Positions 33,649 to 42,364 of a stretch of 64,000 bases of DNA are shown here, piece by piece. The position numbers and the translations under genes are program-made. The stretch is from UBA2589 sp038120095 (GTDB lineage: Bacteria > Gemmatimonadota > Gemmatimonadetes > Longimicrobiales > Gaopeijiaceae): NCBI GenBank assembly GCA_038120095.1, contig JAYOKZ010000006.1:1-64000 (forward strand), given 5' to 3'. Position 1 is the first letter of the stretch. Each line of letters opens with the position of its first letter. Under the pieces are notes generated by a model that was not told where the DNA came from, did no database searches, and saw nothing but the letters and a program-made list of their open reading frames with translations.

Positions 33649-35939
33649 ACCGTCGCGCTGATGAGCGGACCCCCCGCTCTGCTGCTCAGAACGCCCCGGG
33701 TGATCCCGCTCTCTCGACCGCCGAGCAGGTTCGCTACCACGGTGCGCGCGTCGCTCTGCTCGTGGGGCTGAGCGCCTTCATCACGAGTCTCTTCCCGCCG
33801 GAAGAGGGCATGAACGTGACCAGGTACGACGAGGGCATGGTGGCCCCGGACGACGTGATCGCGCAGATCGAATTTTCGATACCCAAGACCGTTGAGGAAC
33901 TGGAACGGGATCGTGGCGAAGCAGCCGAGGCCGTTCCGCGAACCTTCGACGAACGCCCCTTCGTGGGCGACTCGGTCGCGGCGAGTCTTGGCGCCTTCTT
34001 CGACGAGATCGACGACGCGGTCGCTTCGGGCGATACGCTGCGGGTCGGTCGGATCCTGGAAGCCGAGAGAATCAATGCCTCGCCTTCGCAGATGGACTAC
34101 CTGCTCGACTTCGCGAGGCGGAACGTCCTGCGTGTCGCGAGTCAGACCGCAGCTCTGGAAATTCTGGCGCGCGGGATGGCTGACCGGGCCGAGATCACCG
34201 CTGTCACGACGGAGGTGATCTACGTTCGGACGATCAACGGGTCGGAAGTAGTCGAGCGCACCAGGCGGCTCTCGGACGTCGTCACGTCGCGAGATTTCTA
34301 CGCCGAGGCCGTGCTCTACCTGCCTCCCGGGTCACCCCCGGACGCGCAGGAACTCCTCAGGCTGGTCCTCATCTCGCACCTCGAATTCAGCCTGACGCCG
34401 AACGAATCCGAGACCGAAGCTGCGCGTCAGGCAGCTCGTAACTCGGTGCCGCTCACGAAGGGGATGGTCCTCGAGGGCGAGGCCATCGTTCGCGCCGCGG
34501 ACCCGATCGGACCCGTGACTCTCGAGCGCTTGCAGGCGTACGAGGGCGCGTTGCGTGATGCAGGCATGCTGGAGTCGGATGAGCCCGCCGTGACCGCCGT
34601 CCTGGGTGCAGGCCTCCTGACGCTCTTGCTTCTCTCCATCTTCGGACTGCTCCTGTTTTTCAGCCGTCCGACCGTCTACGCCAACGCACGATGGCTGCTG
34701 TTTCTGACCCTGCTCGTGGGGACGTACTTCGCAGCCGCCCTGGCCATCCATCGGGGCGGGCTGGCCCCTGGCTGGCTTCCGATCCCCTTCGTCGCCCTTC
34801 CGGTTGCGGTGCTGTGGGACACCCGCATGTCACTGCTGCTCGTCCTGGTTCTCGCCGCGATCACCGGGACCATTGCACCGTTCTCCGATTACAGCACCGT
34901 GCTCGTCGTCATGGCGGCAGGGGCGGCGGCCGCCATGTCGGTCCGCGCCGTCCGACGGCGGTCTGAAACGTGGGTGTCGATCGCCATTATCGCCGGCGCA
35001 GCGAGCCTCGTCCTGTTTGCGCAGGGTTTGGTGACCGCTCGCCCCCTCGTCGACACCGCAGGAGCGGCGCTGGCGGTGACGGGGAACGCGACGGTGTCGG
35101 CGCTGCTCGCGGTCGGCTTCCTCTGGGTCTTCGAACTGTTCACGGGGATCACGACCGAGCAGACTCTGCTCGAGTGGGCCGATCCGACCCGCCCGCTCCT
35201 GCGTCGACTTTCGATGGAGGCGCCGGGTACCTACGCTCACACGATCAATGTTGCGAATCTCGCGGAGGCTGCCGCCAACGAGATCGGTGCGAACGGGTTG
35301 CTGTGTCGCGTCGGTGTCCTGTATCACGACGTGGGGAAAATGCTCAAGCCCCACTATTTCGTGGAGAACCAGAGCGATGGACGAAACCCTCACGACAAGC
35401 TCAAACCGGAGACGTCGGCGTCGATCATCCGGGAGCATGTGACCGAGGGGGTTCGTCTGGCTCGCGACGAAAAAGTCCCGGATCTCGTTCTCCGATTCAT
35501 TCTCGAGCATCACGGCACCCAGCGCATCGGATTTTTCTACGAGAAGGCGCGTGAGGAGAATGGGCCAGACGTCGATCCAGCCCGGTTTACCTATCCCGGT
35601 CCGAAGCCGCAGTCGAAGGAGACCGCACTCGTGATGCTTGCCGATTCGGTCGAGTCGGCGGCCAGAGCGATGCGAGACCCCACACCCGAGCGGATCCGTG
35701 ACCTCATCGACATGGTTGTGGGTAGCAAGCTGGCGGAGGGACAACTGGATGAGGCTCCACTGACGCTTGGGGAGGTGTCGCAGGCCAAGGGGCAGTTCGT
35801 GAAGATTCTCGGCGGCGTAGTGCATCGCAGGATCGAGTACCCCGAGACTCGTCATCTGACGGACGGTGAAGGTGAGGCGGAGCCTGCGGATGTGGTGGCA
35901 GCGGTTCGAGCCCCGGATGCAGAGCAGGGCGATGCGTGA
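33645..35939 (+). CDS. pgpH: 7TM-HD family cyclic-di-AMP phosphodiesterase (PgpH type)
   Basis: A 764-residue membrane protein. One N-terminal membrane segment (about 35-50) precedes a 270-residue outside 7TMR-HDED domain. A cluster of about seven membrane segments (about 310-510) and a cytoplasmic HD domain follow. The HD domain shows GTYAHTINVANL, VLYHDVGKM near residue 560, and later ILEHHGTQRIGFFY. PgpH of Listeria hydrolyses c-di-AMP to pApA by the same layout. The start is GTG overlapping phoH; the 3' end overlaps ybeY by 8 nt. It implies c-di-AMP signalling, though no cyclase gene is in the window. Confidence 0.9.
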   Translation: MNRRADERTPRSAAQNAPGDPALSTAEQVRYHGARVALLVGLSAFITSLFPPEEGMNVTRYDEGMVAPDDVIAQIEFSIPKTVEELERDRGEAAEAVPRTFDERPFVGDSVAASLGAFFDEIDDAVASGDTLRVGRILEAERINASPSQMDYLLDFARRNVLRVASQTAALEILARGMADRAEITAVTTEVIYVRTINGSEVVERTRRLSDVVTSRDFYAEAVLYLPPGSPPDAQELLRLVLISHLEFSLTPNESETEAARQAARNSVPLTKGMVLEGEAIVRAADPIGPVTLERLQAYEGALRDAGMLESDEPAVTAVLGAGLLTLLLLSIFGLLLFFSRPTVYANARWLLFLTLLVGTYFAAALAIHRGGLAPGWLPIPFVALPVAVLWDTRMSLLLVLVLAAITGTIAPFSDYSTVLVVMAAGAAAAMSVRAVRRRSETWVSIAIIAGAASLVLFAQGLVTARPLVDTAGAALAVTGNATVSALLAVGFLWVFELFTGITTEQTLLEWADPTRPLLRRLSMEAPGTYAHTINVANLAEAAANEIGANGLLCRVGVLYHDVGKMLKPHYFVENQSDGRNPHDKLKPETSASIIREHVTEGVRLARDEKVPDLVLRFILEHHGTQRIGFFYEKAREENGPDVDPARFTYPGPKPQSKETALVMLADSVESAARAMRDPTPERIRDLIDMVVGSKLAEGQLDEAPLTLGEVSQAKGQFVKILGGVVHRRIEYPETRHLTDGEGEAEPADVVAAVRAPDAEQGDA

Positions 35940-36381
35940 AGCGTCCGGCGAGGAGTTGGTGGTGACCGTCAACGGCCACCACCTCGCCGTGGGTGATTCA
36001 GGGCTCATCGAACGCGGTGTGCGAGCGGCTCTGAGGTCAGAGGGTGTGCTTGCGGGCGAGGTGTCGGTGACCCTGCTGGACGATGGGCAGATCCAGGAGT
36101 TGAACTCGTCGTACCTTGGCCGTCCTCACCCCACGGATGTGATCGCCTTTTCCCTCGGCGGCGATGCCGACGTGCTCGGGGACGTATACATCGGACGCGA
36201 TCAGGCGGCCCGTCAGGCCAGTGACCTCGGAGAAACTCTCGAAACGGAGCTCCTGCGCCTGGCGATCCATGGTACGCTGCATGTCCTTGGCTACGATCAC
36301 CCGGAGGGTGCCGAGCGAATCGAAAGCTCGATGTTCGTGCTGCAGGAGCGCCTCGTCTCGGAAGTGCTCACCGCGAACTGA
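35932..36381 (+). CDS. ybeY: rRNA maturation endoribonuclease YbeY
   Basis: Zinc-dependent RNase needed for 16S rRNA 3' end maturation and 70S quality control. The zinc motif HGTLHVLGYDH is at about residues 113-123, and STPTDVLSF-like HPTDVIAFSL lies near 65. At 149 residues it is normal. The ATG at 35932 lies inside the end of pgpH (8-nt overlap); an upstream in-frame start would extend deep into pgpH and is not needed by the family. Confidence 0.94.
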   Translation: MREASGEELVVTVNGHHLAVGDSGLIERGVRAALRSEGVLAGEVSVTLLDDGQIQELNSSYLGRPHPTDVIAFSLGGDADVLGDVYIGRDQAARQASDLGETLETELLRLAIHGTLHVLGYDHPEGAERIESSMFVLQERLVSEVLTAN

Positions 36382-36481
36382 CGGCTCGCGCCTCCGGGTT
36401 GCTTCGACCCTGCACCCCGGGGATCTTCCACGGCCCTGCGGCGCTTCGCCGAGGGGGTCCTCAAGGGCGCACGGGATCGTC

Positions 36482-37840
36482 ATGACCACCGAGCACGAAG
36501 AAAACGTGGCAACCTCGGCTCGCGTGGAGGCGTTGGTCGTCTCCGGCGAACTGGGCTCGGCATGCGCGCTCGTGGAGCGCCTCCATCCGTCCGACCTGGC
36601 GGACGTGATCGAGGGACTGGAGGAGTCGGCTCGGATCGCTCTCCTGTCAGGCCTCCCCGCTGAATTGGCCTCCGAGGCGCTCGCCGAGATGGATATCGGT
36701 GACAGTCGAGCGGAGCTTCTCACGCGCCTCGCTCCGGAGAAGAGTGCGGAGCTCATCGGGGAGTTGCCGGACGACGACGCTGCGGACCTCATCGGGGAGC
36801 TGGCTCCGCCCGACCAGCAGGCAATCCTCGACCAACTCACGGACGAAACGGCCGGAGAGTTGATCGGACTTCTGCAGTACGATGAGGATTCGGCCGGAGG
36901 TCTGATGACCACCGACCTCGTCTCCGTCCTCTCGACACTCACGGCTGCGGAGGCCCTTGACGATGTGCGGGTTCAGGGTCGGGAAGTCGAGGATTTCTAC
37001 ACGGTGTTCGTGGTGGATGAATCACGTCGCCTGATGGGCACCCTTCGCCTGGATGATCTCGTCATCGCGGACCCGACGCACCGAATTGAGGGGCTTGTCG
37101 AGGAGCCGGTCGCCACAGTGCGACCGGAAGAGGATCAGGAGCAGGTCGGACGGTTGATCAGCCGATACAATCTGGCGTCGATCCCTGTGGTGACATCAGG
37201 TGGTCTGCTTCTCGGCCGGATTACGTTCGACGATGTGATCGACGTGATCGAGGCCGAGCAAACCGAGGACATTCTTCGCCTGGCCGGAGTCTCCGATGAG
37301 GACGAGCTGCGGCATACGTGGACCGAATCCGTTCGTACGCGCCTTCCGTGGCTTGCGCTCAATCTCGTGACTGCATCGCTGGCCGCGTCGGTCATTCTGG
37401 TCTACGAGGATGTGATCAATCAGGTCCTCACGCTTGCGTTCCTTGCACCGATCATCGCCGCGATCGGCGGCAGTTCCGGGACACAATCGCTCGCCATCAC
37501 GATCCGCCGGCTCACGGTGGAGGGCCCCGGGAGCGCACGTGGCTTCGTCATGAAGGAATTGCTCATCGGACTCGTGATTGGTGCGGTCTTGGGGCTGGGT
37601 ATCGCAGTGATCGCATCCGTGATTCCCGGTGGACACCCTCGCCTGGGTCTCGTGGTCATGCTGGCCATGTGGGGTAACCAGATCGTCGCCGGGTTTGCGG
37701 GGGCGTTCGTGCCGGCAACTCTGGACAGGATCGGGGTAGATCCGTCGGTGGCATCCTCCGTCTTCGTCCACACGCTGACTGACCTGTGCGGCTTTTTTCT
37801 TCTGCTGGGACTCGCATCGAGGCTCCTCCTGGAGGGCTGA
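36482..37840 (+). CDS. mgtE: Magnesium transporter MgtE
   Basis: Mg2+ channel gated by its own cytoplasmic domains. The 452-residue protein has the acidic N domain built of helical repeats (about 1-130), two CBS domains (about 135-260, including SVLSTLTAAEAL and RYNLASIPVV) and five membrane helices (about 285-450). The selectivity region GGSSGTQSLAITIR is also intact. The preceding 100 nt hold a small hairpin (CGGCG-CTT-CGCCG at 36439-36451) but are too short for a known Mg2+ riboswitch. ubiB follows after 4 nt. Confidence 0.94.
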   Translation: MTTEHEENVATSARVEALVVSGELGSACALVERLHPSDLADVIEGLEESARIALLSGLPAELASEALAEMDIGDSRAELLTRLAPEKSAELIGELPDDDAADLIGELAPPDQQAILDQLTDETAGELIGLLQYDEDSAGGLMTTDLVSVLSTLTAAEALDDVRVQGREVEDFYTVFVVDESRRLMGTLRLDDLVIADPTHRIEGLVEEPVATVRPEEDQEQVGRLISRYNLASIPVVTSGGLLLGRITFDDVIDVIEAEQTEDILRLAGVSDEDELRHTWTESVRTRLPWLALNLVTASLAASVILVYEDVINQVLTLAFLAPIIAAIGGSSGTQSLAITIRRLTVEGPGSARGFVMKELLIGLVIGAVLGLGIAVIASVIPGGHPRLGLVVMLAMWGNQIVAGFAGAFVPATLDRIGVDPSVASSVFVHTLTDLCGFFLLLGLASRLLLEG

Positions 37841-37844
37841 CTCC

Positions 37845-39497
37845 ATGAGGTTCCTTCGGCGAGCCCTTGCGATCGCGTTTCGCTTTGCCCCGGTCGCCAT
37901 CTCCTTCATGCGGGACCGGAGGTCGCTGCTGATCGTTGGTCGTCCGGCAACTCGGACTCCGGAACACCACCAGCGGAGAGCCGAGTTGCTGTCGGCGCGG
38001 CTGGCTCATTTTGGCCCGGCCTTCATCAAGATCGCGCAGTTGCTCAGCGCACGAGCGGACATCCTTCCCGAACCCTATCTGTCGGCGATCGGCAGGCTTC
38101 AGGATCGTGTCCCTCCGGCGCCATCCGATGCCATCCGACGGGTCATCGAAGGTGAACTGGGCGCCCCGGTTCGGGAGCTCTTCGACGACTTTCAGGAGGA
38201 GCCTCTGGCCGCGGCGAGTCTCGGGCAGGTCCACAGGGCACGCGTGAACGGCCGCGATGTCGTGGTCAAGGTCCTTCGACCCGACGTCGAAACGATCGTG
38301 GCCCTCGACCTCGCGATCTCCTTTCGGCTCCTCTTCTGGCTGAACATCCTCTTTCCCAATCATCATGTTCGAGCGTTGACGAACGTGGTGCGCGAGTTTT
38401 CGGTGCGCGTTCGTCAGGAGATGGACTTCCGCCAGGAGGCGGAAAACCTCCAGCGCTTTCAGGCGTCCCTCGTGCGGGACCCGACCGTCCGGGCGCCGCA
38501 GATTGTCGAAGGCTTCACGACGCGGCGGGTTCTCGTCATGGAGTATTGCGCGGGAACGAAGATCGACCGTTTGCACGACCATTTCTCTGCTGGCCGCCTC
38601 TCGTTCCTTGCGGTGATGAAGAAGCTCACCAGCGTCTACATGCGGATGATGATGGTGGACGGGTTCATGCACGCCGACCCGCACCCGGGAAATCTTCTCG
38701 TGCAGGACGATGGGACTCTGGTCGTGCTCGACTGGGGATCGGTCGTGGAGGTGCCTCGCTGGACGCGGGAGTCGATCCTGGGGATCGCGCTCGCCCTGGG
38801 TCGCGAGGACATCGATTCGGTGATCAACGGCATGTATCGCCTCGGCATGATCAGTCCGGAGGTGTCGAGGGGTGAGATCCGGGAAGCGGCTACGGAGATC
38901 CTGAGGATCGTCGAGCGGGCGAAGACCACGAACAACCGGATGATTATCGAGGAGGTGATCGGACAACTGCTCGACACCTTCTACACGTGGCCACTGATGC
39001 TTCCCCAGGAGCTGGTGTACTTCCTCAGAACGTCGGCCCTGATCGAGGGACTGGCCTTTCGTTACGATCCTCAGTTCGACGGTCTGTCCTTCATCCGGGC
39101 GCTGGTACAGGAGAATCGTGCGGAACTGGCGAAGGGAGCCGGTCAGCAGCCGGCTCAGCTTGCCAGGAGTTTCGTCGAAGAGTCGCAGCAGGTCGTTCGG
39201 TCCGTTCGGGACCTCGTTACGCGGGCTGAACGGGAGGAACTGCGGGTTCGTGTCCACCCTCGCGACATTCAGCAGCAAGAACGCTTCCTGCACCTTCAGG
39301 CTCGCCGTCTCCTTCTGAGTATCTTCGCCTCGGTCACGGCGGTCATCACCTCGATTCTCTTCATCCCGCTCAGGAACTGGTGGCTCCTCGGGTCCGGCCT
39401 GGGGGCGGCGCTCATCATGTTTATCATCGTGCTCTTCATCCCGACCCATCTTCTGGAACGTCCCCTTCGTCATGCACGCGGGATCGGCGCCCCATGA
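37845..39497 (+). CDS. ubiB: ABC1/UbiB-family atypical kinase
   Basis: Member of the UbiB/ADCK ATPase family needed for isoprenoid quinone synthesis. The 550-residue protein has the alanine-rich loop LAAASLGQVHRARV (replacing a P-loop), VKVLRP with the ATP-binding Lys, HADPHPGNLL and the metal motif LDWG. Two membrane helices are at the C-terminus (about 490-540). The family hallmark KxGQ reads KIAQ here (in FIKIAQLLSARADILPEP), so the glycine is replaced. It overlaps the meaB start by 4 nt. Confidence 0.88.
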   Translation: MRFLRRALAIAFRFAPVAISFMRDRRSLLIVGRPATRTPEHHQRRAELLSARLAHFGPAFIKIAQLLSARADILPEPYLSAIGRLQDRVPPAPSDAIRRVIEGELGAPVRELFDDFQEEPLAAASLGQVHRARVNGRDVVVKVLRPDVETIVALDLAISFRLLFWLNILFPNHHVRALTNVVREFSVRVRQEMDFRQEAENLQRFQASLVRDPTVRAPQIVEGFTTRRVLVMEYCAGTKIDRLHDHFSAGRLSFLAVMKKLTSVYMRMMMVDGFMHADPHPGNLLVQDDGTLVVLDWGSVVEVPRWTRESILGIALALGREDIDSVINGMYRLGMISPEVSRGEIREAATEILRIVERAKTTNNRMIIEEVIGQLLDTFYTWPLMLPQELVYFLRTSALIEGLAFRYDPQFDGLSFIRALVQENRAELAKGAGQQPAQLARSFVEESQQVVRSVRDLVTRAEREELRVRVHPRDIQQQERFLHLQARRLLLSIFASVTAVITSILFIPLRNWWLLGSGLGAALIMFIIVLFIPTHLLERPLRHARGIGAP

Positions 39498-40552
39498 GCC
39501 TCACGGCGGGAGCGCCCGAGCAGGCGACGGTTCTCCAACGCTTCCGGGACGGGAACGTCCTGGGGCTCGCCAGAGCGATCACGGTGGTTGAGAACGAGCG
39601 ATCCGGGTTCCAGGAACTCTTGCATACCGTCATGGAACGAGGCCCTCAGGCCAGGCGTGTCGGTTTCACGGGCCCACCCGGGGCCGGGAAGTCGAGCCTC
39701 GTTGCCGCTGTCGCGACCGAGTACCGCAAACTCGACGAGTATCTCGGAGTCGTGGCCGTCGACCCCACATCGCCGTACTCGGGTGGTGCCCTCCTGGGCG
39801 ATCGCATACGGATGAACGACATCTCGACGGACCCCGGAATTTTCATTCGATCCATGGCAACGCGCGGATCTCTGGGAGGACTCGCGACCACGACGAAGGA
39901 GGTGGTCGACCTCATGGATGCCTTCGGCTTCGATCGCGTACTCGTCGAGACCGTCGGCGTCGGGCAGACAGAACTGGAAGTCACTGCGGCGGCCGATACG
40001 GTGGTGGTGGTCCTGGTACCGGAGTCCGGCGACGCGATTCAGGCCATGAAGGCCGGTCTCATGGAGATCGCCGACATCTTCGTGGTCAACAAGGGTGATC
40101 GCCCGGGGGCCCCCCGTCTGGTCAAGGAACTCAGACAGGCGCTCCACCTGCGCGCCGGGCGTGCACTTGGGGATATCCCTGCCCACCACGGGGTCGACCT
40201 GGGGCAGGTGATGAAGGCGGAGCGAACGGCCAGCCCCCCCTCCAAGGAGGCTGACGGGTGGTCCATCCCGGTTCTCACTACGAACGCCCTGACCAACGAG
40301 GGAGTCGACAGACTCCTGGAGACGATCAGTGATCATCGGCATTGGCTCGAGCGGAGCGGAGAGTTGGAACAGAGGAGGCGATCCCGGGCGGCGATTCGGA
40401 TTCGGGATGTCGTCGATCGCGAGTTGAAGCGTGTCGCGTGGAACTCCGACGAGGTTCGGTCGCTGCTGGAATCGGGGGTGGACGCCATTGCCTCCGGCAG
40501 TGGCACGCCGTACTCGGCGGCTGACACGATCCTCGATCGCCTGCTTCGCTGA
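39494..40552 (+). CDS. meaB: MeaB/ArgK-type GTPase chaperone of a B12-dependent acyl-CoA mutase
   Basis: G3E-family GTPase that guards cofactor loading and protects acyl-CoA mutases. The Walker A motif GPPGAGKSS is at residues 60-68, followed by AVDPTSPYSGGALLGDRIRM. ETVGVGQTE and NKGD (guanine specificity) are also present. At 352 residues it is slightly longer than typical MeaB because of an Arg/Ser/Glu-rich stretch. Its position next to the mutase catalytic subunit supports the role. It could serve either methylmalonyl- or isobutyryl-CoA mutase (MeaI-like); the sequence does not decide. The start overlaps ubiB as ATGA. Confidence 0.92.
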   Translation: MSLTAGAPEQATVLQRFRDGNVLGLARAITVVENERSGFQELLHTVMERGPQARRVGFTGPPGAGKSSLVAAVATEYRKLDEYLGVVAVDPTSPYSGGALLGDRIRMNDISTDPGIFIRSMATRGSLGGLATTTKEVVDLMDAFGFDRVLVETVGVGQTELEVTAAADTVVVVLVPESGDAIQAMKAGLMEIADIFVVNKGDRPGAPRLVKELRQALHLRAGRALGDIPAHHGVDLGQVMKAERTASPPSKEADGWSIPVLTTNALTNEGVDRLLETISDHRHWLERSGELEQRRRSRAAIRIRDVVDRELKRVAWNSDEVRSLLESGVDAIASGSGTPYSAADTILDRLLR

Positions 40553-40648
40553 CGCCCTCTGCCCCGAGGGGTGATCACGACTATCTTGAATCGGGAAGCA
40601 GGCGGCCGCCGGGTGCGGTCGACGGGACGATCCGCAGGGAGTCGTACG

Positions 40649-42364
40649 ATGTCGACAATCGAGGAGGACGTGCTCAGTCGGACGGAGCTCGAACGCGCGG
40701 TGCAGGAGCGCGATCGCGACATTGCAGAGCTCAGAGCCCGTCTGGCCGAGTGGGAGGAGTCCTACGACGCCCTGTCCAAGCGTGATGTGCTTTTCAGCAC
40801 CGTCTCCGGCCGCGAGGTCCGGCCTCTCTACACGAGTCTTGATCACGCAGCGGACGATGCCTCAGTCGGATATCCCGGGATGTACCCGTTCACTCGGGGG
40901 CCGTACACGACCATGTACCGCACCCGCCTCTGGACCATGCGACAGTTCGCAGGTTTCGCGACGGCCGAGGAAACCAACGAACGGTACAAGTATCTGCTCG
41001 CTCATGGGCAGACGGGTCTGAGTGTCGCGTTCGATTTTCCGACGCTGATGGGATACGACTCCGATCACGAGCGCTCGCTGGGTGAGGTTGGCGTCTGCGG
41101 TGTGGCGATCTCCTCTCTCGCCGATATGGAGCGGCTGTTCGAGGGGATTCCGCTCGATCAGGTATCCGTTTCGATGACGATCAACGGGCCGGCGATCATC
41201 CTGTACTGCTTCTACGTTGCCGCCGCCGAGAAGCAGGGGGTCGACGTCAGCGTACTTCGCGGCACGGTTCAAAATGACATCCTGAAGGAGTACCAGGCTC
41301 AGCACGCGTGGATTTTTCCACCGGAGCCGGCCCTCCGCTGTATCGTCGACATGTTCGAGTGGTCGAGTCAGAACACGCCGAAGTACAACCCGATCTCGAT
41401 TTCCGGGTACCACATTCGAGAGGCCGGTGCGACTGCAGCTGAAGAGCTCGCCTTCACCCTGCGAAACGGTTTCGAGTACGTCGAGCGCGGGATCGCGCGG
41501 GGTCTCGATGTTGATTCCTTTGCTCCCCGACTTTCCTTCTTCTTCGACGTCCATAACGATTTCTTCGAAGAGATCGCGAAGCTCCGGGCTGCCAGGCGCA
41601 TCTGGGCCCGTGGGATGAAAGAAAAGTACGGCGCGCGGAATCCGGATTCGTGGCGTCTGCGCATGCACTGCCAGACGGCGGGTGTGACGCTTACGGCTCA
41701 GCAGCCCGAGAACAACATCGTTCGTGTCGCCTATCAGGCGATGGCTGCAGCCCTCGGCGGTACGCAGTCTCTGCATACCAACTCGATGGATGAGACCCTC
41801 GCCCTGCCGACGGAAAAGGCTGTCCGCATCGCCCTGCGTTCTCAGCAGGTGCTGGCGTACGAGTCCGGCGTAGCCAACACGATCGATCCGCTCGCCGGGT
41901 CCCACTTCGTCGAGGCTCTGACCGATGAACTTGAACGGGACGCACTCTCGCTCTTCGATGAAATCGATGCGCTGGGTGGTGTGGTCCCGGGTATTGAGCA
42001 GGGTTGGTTTCAGCAGGAGATCGCCAACTCCGCCATGCGTCAACAGCGTGAAGTAGAGTCGGGCGAGCGCGTGATCGTCGGCGTGAACCACTTCACCGAA
42101 GGCTCCGGCGATATCGAGATTGACACCCTTCGGATCGGCCCGGAGGTGGAGCAACGGCAGGTGGCGAAGATGACGTCCATGCGCGCGGAGCGGGATGACG
42201 ATGCCGTGCGGATGAAGCTTGCCGCCCTGACCGAGGCTTGTCGCGGTGAAGAGAATGTCGTGCCGTTCATCCTCGACTGTGCCCGCGCCTACTGCACCCT
42301 GTATGAGATTCGGGCGGCGATGGAAGATGTCTTCGGCTCGTACAAGGAGCCGGTCTTCTTCTGA
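40649..42364 (+). CDS. B12-dependent acyl-CoA mutase, catalytic subunit (methylmalonyl-CoA mutase family, isobutyryl-CoA mutase-like residues)
   Basis: A 571-residue catalytic TIM-barrel subunit without its own cobalamin domain; that domain is the separate gene at 43202. A family-specific N-terminal helix (about 10-45) precedes the barrel, with YPGMYPFTRGPYTTMY, VSMTINGPA, NDILKEYQAQHAWIFPPEP and SISGYHIREAGATA. At the positions that discriminate substrates, this protein has Phe100 (RQFAGF) and Gln218 (EYQAQH). Methylmalonyl-CoA mutase has Tyr89 and Arg207 there; isobutyryl-CoA mutase has Phe80 and Gln198. The spacing of 118 residues is the same in all three. The likely substrate pair is isobutyryl-/n-butyryl-CoA or a related branched acyl-CoA. 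A routine similarity search would call it methylmalonyl-CoA mutase. Confidence 0.9.
   Translation: MSTIEEDVLSRTELERAVQERDRDIAELRARLAEWEESYDALSKRDVLFSTVSGREVRPLYTSLDHAADDASVGYPGMYPFTRGPYTTMYRTRLWTMRQFAGFATAEETNERYKYLLAHGQTGLSVAFDFPTLMGYDSDHERSLGEVGVCGVAISSLADMERLFEGIPLDQVSVSMTINGPAIILYCFYVAAAEKQGVDVSVLRGTVQNDILKEYQAQHAWIFPPEPALRCIVDMFEWSSQNTPKYNPISISGYHIREAGATAAEELAFTLRNGFEYVERGIARGLDVDSFAPRLSFFFDVHNDFFEEIAKLRAARRIWARGMKEKYGARNPDSWRLRMHCQTAGVTLTAQQPENNIVRVAYQAMAAALGGTQSLHTNSMDETLALPTEKAVRIALRSQQVLAYESGVANTIDPLAGSHFVEALTDELERDALSLFDEIDALGGVVPGIEQGWFQQEIANSAMRQQREVESGERVIVGVNHFTEGSGDIEIDTLRIGPEVEQRQVAKMTSMRAERDDDAVRMKLAALTEACRGEENVVPFILDCARAYCTLYEIRAAMEDVFGSYKEPVFF

Noticed and set aside
36382..36481. 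Mg2+ riboswitch upstream of mgtE
   Set aside because: Only 100 nt available, and apart from one small hairpin none of the conserved M-box or ykoK pieces was recognised.
37656..39473. Long minus-strand reading frame (605 codons) opposite ubiB
   Set aside because: It lies wholly antisense to a clear UbiB-family gene, is rich in Arg/Asp/His/Pro with no family resemblance, and is the usual shadow frame of high-GC coding DNA.
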